A stretch of 55,555 bases of DNA. Origin: Gnetum montanum (taxonomy: Eukaryota > Streptophyta > Gnetopsida > Gnetales > Gnetaceae). A model generated the notes under the pieces. The model made no database searches, was not told the origin of the DNA, and was given only the letters and a program-made list of their open reading frames with translations. Every line of letters starts with the position of its first letter. Position 1 is the first letter of the stretch. Positions 9,690-21,454 of this stretch are shown here, piece after piece. The DNA lies in the NCBI GenBank assembly GCA_015680685.1, contig MNCI01011084.1, positions 640,431 through 695,985 on the forward strand, in the 5' to 3' direction. Both the position numbers and the translations under genes were made by a program.

Positions 9690-12412
9690 TCAAATAGTCT
9701 CAAGTAGTGTAGGCTCTTGAGGTTTTGATGGACCTTCTCCTACTTTGGGCTCATGCAGTTGTTAAGCTAGTTATTATGGTTGTCCTACTCTTTTGGCGAA
9801 AGATGGGAGACATCCAACAAACCAGGCAACAAACTATTTACATTTGATGTCAAAAGTCTTAAGTACATTCTGCAGCTCTTGGTAGTTGTTCATTCTCTTG
9901 GATAGGTTCTTAGCTATTAATCTCTTATTTCTAAATCACTCCTTGAGAACCTTGAGTTCAGCATTTACAACCTCAAGCTTCTACTTGGTTTCTTTATGAT
10001 GTTTGAACTCTACCTAGTATAGCAAATATGAGCTAGTCACTTGTATCTTCGATTTTGACTATGGTCTTCTAGCAATCAACATTGCAAGGTTTGCATATCA
10101 AATGTTGGCAAGCTTCATGTATTCCATAATTTCCTTAATTTATAGCTCCTTCATGTGGATTTCAACCTTGTTGTATGCATTTAGCCTGTCAAAGTTAGGT
10201 TGGCAAACATTGCCTTCTTGTTGGAGCTACTAGAGGGCCTCATTTGCTTTTGCCTTTGCCAATTAGATGTGCTTTTCATTGATTTCCTTCTACAATCCCA
10301 CCTGGTTCTTGTAATGATTTTTCACTCTTTCGAACTTAAGGGCCTCATTTTTCCAAGCAACAATCTTGATTGCAGATTTTTGGCACAAGGCATGGACTTC
10401 CTCCATCAAGAGGTTTCTATTCTCTACTACTAATCTTCTTAAGTTAGTGTTTACCTTGGCAAGATATTCTTGATGTTGATGGACAAATTTGGACATTTTT
10501 TATTTCTGTGCATCAACATTTTGTAGATGATGATTTTCTACAATCAAGGCCTCATTCTCCTGATGAGTTTGGATCAAGTCCTTTTAGGTGTTGTATGTTA
10601 GGATATTAGCCAAGTACTGGTCAAAGACTACCAACTCCTTAGTGTACTTAGCCTCTTTGAGTTTGGCCTGAAGCTATTGGAAACTTCATCCTATGTGATT
10701 GCTTAGTTGAGTAGTGCACAATCAGTGAGGCAAGCTCTTAGTTCAACAACTTTCATAAACAAGAGTTGGTTCTAAGCTTAGGCTATTTCAAGTTGCTCCT
10801 TCATGATGATGCATTTGTTCCTTGCCTAGAGTAGCTTCAACTGAATTATAGTGATGGTATTTAGAAGGTTGAAGACATTTGAAATTGGTTGCTCGATTTC
10901 GACCGATCTAGTAATTACTCATGTCGTGCTATGATCAATCTACCACTCATAATTCCTATAGACGTCTACACATCTCTAAGTGTAGAAATGTATGGTATAG
11001 ACAATGTTGGTGCATTGAGTGCTTTAGCCACTCTATCAACAACCATTTCAGTTGTTGTCTCCTACCCATGGTGTTGCATCACCATGATAGTTGCCCCCTT
11101 ACCCTCCTCCAAATGCACTGAAAAGGCAGCTACATTTCCAAAGATGTTTAAGAATTACTACTGCTACGAGTGGGACATTGTTACCTCTTAGGAGCTTGTA
11201 TTTGACCTTGTGGGCACCTGTATTCATTAGGCTAAGCAAATTAACATTCCATCCTCCATCTGGTTTATGATTTGGGACACTTCATTGAGGTGTCTCATGG
11301 CTGCTCCGTATACAAATGGGTCACCACCACTCATTTCTACTTGCTATTGCTACTATTTCAAGAGATACTTTCAAATTTCATGTATGCATTTAATGGTAGC
11401 ATGGGTCTCTGGTGTTGTCTCATGAGTGGGTGGTAGAGGTAGTGGTTACTACTTCTCTTCCTAGATTACTTTTGCAAAAACCTTGTCCTTCATCATTTCT
11501 ACCTAATAGGTAGTTGGAGCGCATCAAATGATGTCATTTATGTAGTGAACTAAGCCTCTGCTCTTGCACAATTTTTTGATGAGGAATGGAAAGGGAAGTC
11601 CCTTTCTTCCATATTTTTTCTTCTTGAAGTGCTTCTCTATCTCAAGATAGATCAACTATTCAAGGTTAATAGAGAATCTACTACTTAAAGTGGCACATGC
11701 ACGAGCAAAGAAAGCTATGATTTTGTTGTGTTTCACCATTGGATTAAGGTAAAAGGCCACAATTTTGAAGTATGCACGTTTGACTGTGCTAAGCACATCA
11801 CACTCCTTGTAGTCCACTTAGTAGAATCATTGCATCTGTTCTTTCTTGACATTTAGATCTACCTCTATTGGAATTTCTACAAGAGTGGTCCTAGTTTCAG
11901 GTAATCTAAGAACCTCAATGATTACTTTCACTAAGTAGAACATAGATATGCCTTGATTTTGACTATGGAACTGACCTACCTATTTTTCTAGGAAAGGTAT
12001 GTCTCTCCCATGTGCCAATCCCTACTAGAAGTGATGATGGGCCAAATGGGAGAGTTTTACAGTTGAGTCTTAACTTCTAGAGGAGAAAACTCTAAGAAAT
12101 GTCCAAATTTCAGCTCTTAAAGTACAAATTTCTGAACCTCCTTAGATGTAATTTATTTAAGGTAGGCATCTATTAGGGTGACCTCAAGATTTGGTTTTGG
12201 CCTTGGTTCCTTATCTTAGTATGATTGTTCTATCGTAGCTGCTTCTTTGAAAATCTATCTGATAGATTCCACTTTGGGCTCCCAAAGAGGTCTTGTTGCA
12301 TGGGTTTCTACTGCTTGTTCCTAAGGCTATTCTTGGCCCCTTCCAATTCTTGGCTATTTATCTCTTGATTGGGATGTTTCTCCTCCTGTGCATACTTTCT
12401 CTTACGTGTCAT
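9690..12412 (-). pseudogene. Element B ORF3: post-integrase gene with coiled-coil C-terminal half
   Basis: A decayed frame of about 910 codons runs from an ATG at 12412 (MTRKRK, a basic start) to a TGA at 9690 (ending ETI, as D ends RTI). The middle part (about 11500-11870) reads CDVLSTVKRAYFKIVAFYL, then AFFARACATLSSRFSIN and GLPFPFLIKKLCK, close to D. I compare it with the 'putative plant transposon protein' type of domain often found in Athila-like elements; that is from memory and unverified. From about 10900 to 9840 the frame is rich in Lys, Glu, Leu and Asn with heptad-like spacing, as in the open piece 10290-10496, which suggests coiled coil. I see no clear membrane segment, so a classic envelope is not supported. 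Function unknown. Confidence 0.72.
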
Positions 12413-12712
12413 TTATGGTCATAATATAACCAAGGAATAGCATGCAATGTGTAACTTATATCATTTAGGTACCTTATCTCATTGGCAATTACACTTTGAC
12501 TAAGTTATGACCATGGTAGATTGATTATTTTAATATCATATTAAAGTTATTTCACTTATAAGGTTATTGGAGTTTGTTGAAAGAGTTTAACTTTCATAAA
12601 TTGATGTCTTTAGTATTTTTTTATTAGTTAAACCTTTGTGGAAGTTACAAAAATTTTGAAAAATTTTTCATGAAAAACCTAAGGTTTGTGCCCCCCATGA
12701 CGAAGAGCTTAC
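12413..12712 (-). other. Putative ORF3 leader intron of element B
   Basis: The donor reads ACCAGAG|GTAAGCTC on the minus strand (GT at 12712-12711). D has ACCGGAG|GTAAGATC at the matching place. The acceptor just before the ATG reads AA here where D has AG, so it would be mutated. Length about 300 bp, near the 308 bp in D. Confidence 0.5.
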
Positions 12713-12858
12713 CTCTGGTAGTTACAAGACGAAAGAATGGGGTTAATCAGACAAAAAGTTTGAAAGTTATGGCTCTTGGAAGGTTCTAATTTCTAAAAAA
12801 ATTAAAAACTCCCCCTTCATTTGAGCATAAATGTGAAAAAATGTGAAGTGGGGCCATG

Positions 12859-12935
12859 TATTTATAGAGTTTTTATGCTACATCAACAGGGTCTCATCTA
12901 CACATCTACTCCGTTGATGATGTCCCATTCATGGA
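12859..12935 (-). promoter_or_regulatory. U3-like internal promoter upstream of ORF3 (element B)
   Basis: On the minus strand, CATCAACGG, GATGAGACC and CTGTTGATG repeats lead to a TATA box CTCTATAAATA at 12869-12859, about 150 bp before the splice donor. The repeats and spacing resemble U3 of the LTRs (for example D LTR). D has the same arrangement before its ORF3. Promoter activity is inferred. Confidence 0.55.
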
Positions 12936-14430
12936 GACTATAGAGAAAAATTTTTCACTTTGAAAAATATGAAAAATAGAGAGAGAGCATGAATTTGGGG
13001 TACTTAAAGAGCCAAAAAAGCTGTGAACATGATGAAATAGTGGAGGAGAGCTCAAATATGCACAAACAACAGTTTTTTATTAGAGAATGAATTTTAAGGA
13101 GAAGTGCCTCTAAGGAGCACATAGATAGATGCACCAGATGGGGAATGTGAAAGGATTCGATTGTGAAAATATCTAAGGATAGGAAACTTAACTCACCCAA
13201 GTAAGAGAAATGCAAGTGGATCCTCCCCATAGTAGGCTCATGTCCTTTTTGCCCTTGCATATCCTGACACCAAGGAGTTCATGGATCCCATAGTTGTTTA
13301 ATGATTATGGAAAGTTAAGGACCTAATCTGGGGAAAATCTGCCTATGAATTTTGACATGTCAAAATAAGACATTAAACAAGACATGGAAAATTGATAGTG
13401 AGGTGAATGATGGAGAGCATTGGTGAATGAAGTTTCGGATCATGGTCAGATGAAGTCCCTTACAAATTTTATGATTAGATGAGCCGATAAAGTTCATCCT
13501 TAGTCTAGATCAAAATTAACCTCTTCCATTGACTTCACATCAATACTCTAACACTAGTCCACTTTCTCAAGATGCAAGAATGCTTCCACAGATTAATCAC
13601 CATTCCTAAAAGAGAAGAAAAGAGAAGTAGGAAGTGAGAAAGGTCCTTAGTTAGAGGTGACCTTCAGCCATGGGTAACATATCTTTCTAGTCCCATAACC
13701 AATGCTCATAGCCCATTATTTTGTCTAAGGGGTGTGCTTTGAATTCCCATCATTTTTTTTTTTGAATTTTATGTTTTTATGGATTTTTGGATGGAAACCA
13801 CATGATGCAAAGACTTTGACTTCATGTTATTGGTTAATAGTGGAATGGTAAAAGATCCATGAAAACACTCATGCACTCAAGATGGTAGAAAATTATAAAG
13901 AGCATAAAATCCCCTTGAATTCACACCCTTGGCAATCCATTTAATCCTTCCCAAGTTTGGAAACTACCAAGGTCACAAGTTCATTAAAGTTCTTATTAAG
14001 GAAGGGACCTCATATTTCCAAAACAAGGAACACCATAGAGTTTTGTGGATGAGCGGATGATGTGGACTCATTGCCTGTTCCATGAGAAAGAAACCATGTC
14101 TTAGTTATTAATACCAAAATTCAAAAAGAGAATCCAGACATTAGCAATCAAAAACATTAAGTACAAACTGCCATCAATAGTAGCTATAGCAACACTATGT
14201 CTTGTTGGAAATAAAGGAAAAAAAAACAATCATAGGAAAACATACAAAAAACCAAACCAAAATAACATAAAATATAAAAGAAATTATAAAATATTCAAGA
14301 AAGATAAAACATATTAAAGACAATGTAAAATAAAAAATGTGAAAAATGATAAAAGTGTAAAACAAAAAAGTGTAAAAACTAAGGAGCTACTTTAGATGAT
14401 CAGCATGGGTGACCACCCCATCTACTAATT
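12936..14430 (-). other. Non-coding spacer between integrase and ORF3 in element B
   Basis: No domain is recognised. It aligns in blocks with A (about 6100-7150) and D (about 44710-46390), including the GGGGAGGATCCAC block at 13211-13243, the GGGGTGTGCTTTGAATTC block near 13730 and an A-rich (plus strand) tract at 14210-14390. The open piece 12955-13260 is not supported in A or D. Confidence 0.65.
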
Positions 14431-15720
14431 GAGTTGGAAGGATAAGATTCAAAATATTGAGTGTGCTTATTCATCTGATGAGGTGTTGTGGTCATTGGCT
14501 TTTTTGGGCTTATGAAATGATTTTACTTTTTGTATGTTGACAAGCAATTTTTGTTTAGGCTTTCAGGTTTGTAAATCAACATGACCTTAGAAGAAAAGGT
14601 TTCATAAATGATATAAGGCCCTTCCCACAATGTTTGGAACTTAGTTCATTATGGCACATGTGTAGGGTTCTAGTAAAGGACCTTATCTCTCGGTTGAAAT
14701 TTGAGGTCATGGGATTGCTTGTTGAATAGGGCCATCAACTGATTCTCATCTAGCACATTAAGGTTGATCAATCTCTATTTCTATGCTAGACTAAGGTCAA
14801 GGTCAAGATCACAAGCTATTGCAAGTTTATAGAGCTCAGATTGAATAGAAAGAGTTGGGAATTTTTTGTACACCAACTCATAGAGAGAATAGCCTATAGG
14901 GAGCTTCCATGTTGAGCGATAGGCCCAAAGGGCATCATTAAGTTTCGTGCTCTAGTCTCTCTTAAATTTACTAATTATTCTAGTTAAGATCTTAGTGATC
15001 TCCCTATTTGTAACCTCAACTTGACCATTGGCTTGGGGATGGTAACGTGTTGTTAATTTATGTTCTACCCCCAAGTATTGCATGAGCTTTCTAAAGGTGA
15101 TGCCTATCAAATGAGTGCAATTGTTCGAAATCAATACAAATGGCACCCCAGACTTGTTTACAACATATTTTTATACAAATCAAGCAATTGTAGAAGATGT
15201 ATAGTCAGTGATTGCTACTACTTCTATCCATTTTGTACAATGAATATAATGTACACCTTTCCATTTAAAATGGGTATGATGGGACCCATGAAGTTAATTC
15301 CCTAGATGTCAAAGGGTTCTAGTGGTTGGATGCACTACTGAGGATCCTCCATATGAGTAGTCATCACATCATCATGTTGCCAGCATTCACAAGAGTAGAC
15401 AAATTGGTAAGTGTCCTTGAAGATTGTTGTCCAATAATACCCTACCATAAGGATCTTAATGATCATGTGTCTTCCAGCATAGTGGCCCCCACAAGGACCC
15501 TCATGAGCATCTTGGAGAATGCATAATTGATCAATATCAAGAACATATAAATGAACCAAGCTATTAGCATGCACCTTATAAAGATGCTTGTTGATCTCCA
15601 TGAAGCATTTGGCCTGATGAAGAGACTGTTGTTTCTTTTTACTATCAAGCTCTTGTGGCATTTCCTAAGTTAGAAGGTAGGTGAGGATGCCATCATATTA
15701 GTTAGGTTCATTGGGCATTT
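14430..15720 (-). pseudogene. Element B integrase relic
   Basis: Reading leftwards, the zinc domain lies in 15335-15520 (DAHEGPCGGHYAGRHM, GYYWTTIF, SCECWQHDD; the last Cys pair is altered to CW). The core passes a poorly readable first-Asp region near 15250, then 14952-15146, where the second catalytic region reads ISNNCTH (Asp-Asn-Gly lost) and the third reads NGQVEVTNREI with the Glu kept. A C-terminal part like that of A and D continues to about 14430, with the region equivalent to YGKLPTLPIQ near 14860. Stops and frameshifts make it inactive. Confidence 0.85.
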
Positions 15721-15849
15721 ATTCATTTATAGCACTAATAAAGAGTTCATAAAGAAATTAATCAAAAAGTGGGCTCTCCTCCTCTTTTTTTTCCCATCTC
15801 AATCAAGACAACTGGTCAGAAACCACATTCTCAGTTCCCTTCTAATCTA

Positions 15850-17020
15850 CCATTGTAAGATTGAATTCCTATAAGATTGTCAACAACCATATGATATGGG
15901 AATTCATTGTTGGTTTTTTCATGAGGAAGTGGATTTCATTGTGGTCTACATGCACAAAAAACTTATACTCAAGCACATAATGCCTAAATTTCTCCAAGGC
16001 ATACATCATCACCATCAATTCTTTCTCTAATATGGTGTAGTTCAGCTATGCACCCACAATGCTTTGGCTCATGTAGTGGATGTAGTAAGGATGTTTCTAA
16101 TCATCCAATTGTATTAGCATAGCTCCCAAGGCATGATTTGATGCATCTGTCATAATGTAAATAGTCTAGACTAATTAGGTGCTCATAGAATTGGAGTTTT
16201 TACAAGCTTCTACTTAAGTTTCTAGAATGCATTCTTGCATTCCTTGGTCTAGAAGAATGAAGCATATTTCTTTGTCAGCTCCACCAACAATTTAGCAATC
16301 TTAGAAAATTCTCTATGAATCATTGGTAATAGCTGGTATGACCAAGGAATGATCAAACATCTTTGATAGTTTTCAATTGGCAGGTAATTCCTTGGATGAT
16401 CCTTACTTTCTCAGGGTCCACCTCAATCCTTGCTTATGATATTTTGTCCCCTAAGCCAATGCCCTTCTAGACCATTAGTTGGATCTTTTGCTAATTGAGC
16501 CAAAGGTTGAACTCCATACACCTTTTTAGTACTTGCTCAAAGTGATCTAGGGCTTGCTCAAATGTATCACCATAGGTGGAGAAGTCATCCATGAAGACTT
16601 CCACCCTGCTACCAATCTATTGTTGAAAGATGCTCAAGACTAGGCATTGAAAGGTTATAAGAACATTGCATAGGCCCAAGGCATCTTTCTATATGCAAAA
16701 TTCCCCAGGGACTTGTGAATGTGGTTTTGGCATGATCCTCAAGTGTAATCTAGATTTGGTTATAGCCACTATACCCATCAGAAAGCTATAGTAGCAATGC
16801 CTAGATATGGTGTCCAAAACTTGGTCCATAAATGACAATGGACAATGGTATTTGTACATCACAATGTTCAACATCCTAAAGTCAATAAAAACCCTTCACT
16901 TGCCACCTTTCTTTGGCTATATGCAACAGGATAGATGAACCCTACCTTGAGGAGTTGTTCGATCTTCTTCTTGATGATCTACTTTACTTTAGGATTCAAT
17001 TGTTGTTGCTATTGGCCATT
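15850..17020 (-). pseudogene. Element B reverse transcriptase and RNase H relic
   Basis: RT starts near 17000 with a QEG/YPSC-like entry, includes the open piece 16689-16874 (LNIVMYKYHCPLSFMDQVLDTISRHCYYSF) and keeps the catalytic box FMDDF at 16595-16581. The thumb and connection follow to about 16330, and RNase H runs from about 16180 to 15850 with an ALGAMLIQLDD block and the VDHNEIHF equivalent of the HTDH motif. It is about as decayed as A. Order and wording match A and D closely, so the identity is firm; single residues are not. Confidence 0.83.
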
Positions 17021-17499
17021 TTTTGACCACCTTCAATAAATTTTCTTTTTTTTCAAGAGCAAGGTTGGCATTGATTATCATCAGCTTGCCATTTTTTAGA
17101 AAAGCATATTCCATGTTCGCAGGTAGAGTTTTCAACTCTAAGGGCTCATGTTTGAAACTTTCAAGGATTTATAGCTCTTTCTAATTGGTTTCATCAGGTT
17201 CATCATCAGAGAGTTGGTGATGAACTTGCTCCAATTCATCCATGCCTTTAACATAGGCACTCGTTAGGCTCTCAACTAGTTCCATGCAAATTGTTGAGCT
17301 ACTATTAGGATTAGTTGTCAGTCACTTGGTGCCCTCCTATTTTGTGGCTACTGCATATATGCATCTCACTATGTACATGCTATGATGGATGTATTTTTTA
17401 TGGACCATAGTTTCTTCACACAGTTACATCCTATATCACTAGAGGTGATCCATGGAACTCTCTTCTTCAATATTTTTTAGAATGCATTTTCCTTGGAAA

Positions 17500-17830
17500 T
17501 ATCCAAAGGAGAGGTCTCTGATTCCCAACTATGCATCAATGGTGCTCAACAAATCCCTTCCCATGATGATTGGGAAGTCTTCCTTGCAATTATCAACATA
17601 GATCACTAGGAAGTTAATAGGATAGGACCATCCACAAATGGTGGTTATAATATCCTTCATCAGTCCTAAGGGAATGGTGATGGAGTTATCTACCAACTCA
17701 AGAAGAATGTTGCTCAACTTGAGTGGAGGCAGGTTTTAGGCTTTATACATTTTATGAGAAATCAAATTTACACCAGATTTGAATCTACAAGAGCCTTTCA
17801 AGGCTCATTCTTAGCAATTTGTAGGTAAAT
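17500..17830 (-). pseudogene. Element B aspartic protease relic
   Basis: The active-site region at about 17800-17750 reads ALVDSNLV, so DSG has become DSN and a stop follows. The open piece 17529-17717 carries LLELVDNSITIPLGLMKDIITTICGWSYPINFLVI and then DFPIIMGRDLLSTIDA, matching A (2500-2640) and D (49585-49854). Protease cleaves Gag-Pol in this family; this copy should be inactive from the Gly loss alone. Confidence 0.8.
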
Positions 17831-18539
17831 AAGGGGACTCCTAGGATTAGATCTCTTCCTAGGAAACTGGCCAACCTTAATCCAATTAGTTACTGCATGG
17901 GTTAACATGACAGTATGCACTTTGGGAGGCATTTGGTTTGAAGGGGACTTGAATGATGTGTATGCAAAGGATGAGGGAGAAGTAGGATTATTAGCTATGT
18001 AAGTCTATGAGGGCTTTATAGGACTATTGGTTCAGAAGAATGATCTTTTTCAAAGTTTGGTTTTCAAACCACTTAGTTGAGGAGCCAATTATAAGTTAAC
18101 AACCCTAGAAACGGTACTTTGTTGTAGCTAAGCTAGAATTTTTCTCTACATTGATGAAGAAAGTGGTAATTGAGTTGAGGTTGGAGGGACATGTGTGGAT
18201 GGATGAGGGTAGTGAGGAAATGGGAATTCCCCTCTTAAATATTGGGATTTCTAGTACTCAAGAGGGCAGTAGTGATGTTGAAATAAAACATGACTAGAAG
18301 AGTCACTCAAAGAAGTGGGCTATTGAACATAGTAGCCATATGGATCAAGTTGCTAGTAAGCATACTATTGCCCTGGTGGTGACATCCCCCACAACTGTGG
18401 ATCTTGCCACTGATGGTACTACTCATAAGGTTGTGGTGAATCTTCACTTGAATAATAGGATTATTATTGGTAGAATTGCTTGGGGTTGCCTTTAGGATAA
18501 TACAACCTTCTAGGTGCTTACCTTCTTGCCAATCTAGGA

Positions 18540-20440
18540 TTTAGAGCATACACCCCAGATTCCTACAAGTGTGACACAATGGAAAAACATCTCTTAGGAT
18601 GTTCATATTGGCATATGTCACATCCACCATCATCATCTATTTTAGACTCTAGAACATCCTCTACTATAGTATCCTTGGCCTTACCCATTTTTTGGGCATG
18701 TTCAACTTCCTTCCTTTCCCTGTGATCACGATCACTACTTTGCTCTTTAGATTCCTTTGCTATTTTCAAAGTAGTTTGGAACTTTTCATCTAAATATTTC
18801 TACATTTCATCTACCTTGGTTGAAATTTCAAAAAATAAGCTTATGAATCAACAAGGTCTTTAGTTTCACCACCTCATCAAGTGGTGCCTCCTTCTCATTG
18901 TCACAAAACCTGACCTCCTGACCTCTACACTTTTTCTTTTTCTCAACTCTCCTTCTTCTTCGGCAACCTACTCTATCAACCTTTTAATCTGATGGGTTCT
19001 TAGTTCTAAAAGTCTCCCTTAGGGATAGATCCCAAGAGTTCTCCATGTTTTTGTGTGGAGCCTATTTATGATATGGCAGAGCTACCCCCTTTGAAAATAA
19101 CCATGGCTAGGACATTGGTGCAAAAGGGAATAGTTCCTTTCCATGGCTGCATCCAAGGGTTCATGTGTTCCTTTTTTACAACCTTGGATCTACTTTCTTG
19201 AGTTGAACACTCAAGAGTACATTTAATACTTGTTGTTGAAGAGCTTAGGCATCATACTCCATCTACAAATTGATTTCGACTCCAAGGGCTGGTACTAATT
19301 TTCAACTTCTTTGATGAGTGTCCTTGGGAACATCATTAATTTTTTCCATTTGTTCTCCACATTTTGTAAGGCATAAGCATCATGAAAGGCTTGAAGATTA
19401 TTTTGTGGATCTAAGCTGTATCCCTCTTTAAACTTTGGGATATTATTCATATCCAATCATTTGATTTTGCTATCTTTCACATGCCTTGTTGGAATTCTCA
19501 TTGCCTCTGCAATGTTTAGCATATTTTTAGTTGCAAGTAAAGGCTCATCATGGTCATAGCCTCTGTAATGGCCATTATTCCCATGATGTCCTTTGCTTCC
19601 CCTTCTTTCATGATGGTGGGCCTTCGTTGATTACCCACACCCTTGGTCTTGACTAGTCTAGTGGGCCCTATGATCATCTCTATTCTATCTGTTTCCTTTG
19701 TCATAGTTACATCCTCTGTAGCTTTGGTCAAAGCTAGAGAAGGAAGAAGAGGATGACGAAGGTAAAGATGAAAAAGAACTAGCATCATCACGGTGCCTAC
19801 CACCCCCTCTTCTATAGTCATGGTCACAATCATCATTGTGATGCTTGTCCTCATCCTTGCCATGACTCCTAGCTTTGGATCCCCCATGATCATGAGATCC
19901 GTTCTTAGTTAAACTAGGATTTTTTATAGTGGACTGTAAATTCTAGTTCAAGCTTCTTTCATCAAAACCAAGGGAAGGAGAGTTAGTGAATTAAAAACCA
20001 CCAGAGAAGGGATCCTCATTTTCTTATTGGCCCAACAAGAATAAGGGGTTATTGAACCATTTCTCCTTTGAAGCTTCATAGCACCTCTCCTATTGCTAAT
20101 CTCTTTTGCATTGTGCCTAAGTGAAATGGTAATCCCAATAGCCATGATCTTGCACAATGTATTCAGCATTGAACCCCTAGATGCCCAACCTTATAAAAGT
20201 TTGGTGTAGCATCACAAGAACTAATCGATTGGGCACCAACACAATGTTGCCCTCCATGTTCCTCCATCACAACTGTTCATCCTAATGTAGGATGAAGGTG
20301 AAGTTTGACACATATTCATTTGGATGAGTATATACCACTTTGCATTGTTGGTGCACTAGTGGATTTGATCATTCATACCTTTGCTAATTGGATGTATGCT
20401 CAAACCTCTACAAAGAATCATTCCTATGAGAAGAAGACAT
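18540..20440 (-). pseudogene. Element B gag relic
   Basis: A start ATG is plausible at 20440 (MSSSHRNDSL), about 130 bases inside the primer site. The EYIVQDH block is near 20165. A Ser/Arg/His/Asp-rich stretch lies at 19680-19870, with SSFSSLPSSSSSS-like runs. The zinc knuckle at about 18585-18625 reads CDICQYEHPKRCF, keeping CX2CX3HX3C. The GQYY..CPSHG block lies near 19120. Between 18540 and 17830 follows a Pro/Tyr/Gln-rich linker to protease. Frame breaks throughout. Confidence 0.8.
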
Positions 20441-20575
20441 TTTAGATTAAAAGAAAATATCAATGTTCTTTTACAACTATTATTATTATTTTGAATAATT
20501 CTAACTTTAAGGTTTTTCATAATGATTTTGAATAAATCTCACTAAGTTCTAGATAGCCCACATAGCTAACTAAAT

Positions 20576-20593
20576 TTCCCAGAAACAACGCCA
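20576..20593 (-). other. Primer binding site of element B (tRNA-Asp-like)
   Basis: On the minus strand TGGCGTTGTTTCTGGGAA lies one base inside the 5' LTR. It aligns without gaps to the plant tRNA-Asp type site TGGCGCCGTTGCCGGGGA, with five transitions or near-transitions. F has the same site with different changes. Confidence 0.75.
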
Positions 20594-20594
20594 A

Positions 20595-21454
20595 TGATGA
20601 GCAACGAGTATACACTACATCCTATCATATGAATCATTGGTGTTCACTTAGTGATCTGATCAAATTCCATAGAATTTAGCTCTCTAAGTACACTAGTTTC
20701 TAGGAGGTGAATCTAATTGTTGAGATCATTGTCTTCTTAGTTCCACATGTGAAGTGCAAGCTTATGGTTAAGTGTAACTAAGGCATATGATTTTTATCAT
20801 TTTATCTTTTATGAACTAAGTTTCCTAAGAATAAGAATAAAGTAATTTAATTCTTAATTAATTTAATAACTAGGTAATATTTAACTAATCCTAACATAAT
20901 AATCTATTTCCACTTTTCATACACATCCTAAACACATTATAGTGCCACTGGGTTACCAAGCGTTAAGTGTTACTAGGATTACCAAGTGTTAAACATATGC
21001 TTAAAGTGTTCATACTTATGTTTGCTATTTAATCAATATTCATTAATTACTTAGAAACATTAAAGTAGACTGCATGAATATTAAATGCATAAAGAAAACA
21101 TTAATCTATTCCAAGTGCTAGGAGGTTTTATTAGAAAAGCTTGTCTTTATTTCCATTCACATTGAGGTGCTTAGGTACATTAATGCTTGAATAAACATCT
21201 ATACACTTCTTTGACTCCTACTATAGGCACTTAGAAAATACTCTAACTTTTAGAGGGAAACACTACAAGAGCTTTGTTACAACTATGAAAAGATTGCTAT
21301 AAATGCAATGAGTACACACACATTTATAGGCAAAGATAGGGTGCCACATTAATGAGTACACGTCAACATGTCAAACCCTACATCGACAAGATCCCATCAA
21401 CGAGATTGCATCAATGACATCTTGTCGATGCAAACCACCTATGATGACTCATTA
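20595..21454 (-). repeat. 5' LTR of element B (right copy, 860 bp)
   Basis: The left end TGATGAG (20595-20601) abuts the primer site; the right end is CTCATTA (21448-21454), one base off CTCATCA. A TATA box in reverse is at 21321-21330. A perfect 12 bp inverted repeat lies in U3 (21381-21392 and 21419-21430). It aligns along its length with 8607-9460. Confidence 0.9.
21321..21330 (-). promoter_or_regulatory. TATA box of 5' LTR of element B
   Basis: CCTATAAATG on the minus strand, about 125 bp from the LTR start; the left LTR has the same at 9327-9336. Confidence 0.65.

Larger units (their letters stand above)
8607..21454 (-). mobile_element. Element B: near full-length Athila-like retrotransposon (12.85 kb)
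   Basis: Two LTRs in the same orientation (8607-9460 and 20595-21454) enclose, on the minus strand, primer site, gag, protease, RT, RNase H, integrase, a spacer, an internal promoter, ORF3 and a polypurine tract. The LTRs differ by roughly one base in eight to ten by eye, so the insertion is old. No clear 5 bp target duplication is visible: CATCA lies left and GTTGT right. All genes carry stops. Confidence 0.9.

Noticed and set aside
10889-11191. Plus-strand 100-residue ORF
   Set aside because: It is opposite ORF3 of element B; the matching ORF in D is shifted and not conserved as protein beyond what ORF3 explains.
15060-15526. Plus-strand ORFs of 81 and 66 residues
   Set aside because: They lie opposite the integrase of element B and mirror its codons.
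19516-19893. Minus-strand 125-residue ORF as an independent gene
   Set aside because: It is an alternate frame through the Ser/Arg/His-rich part of B gag.
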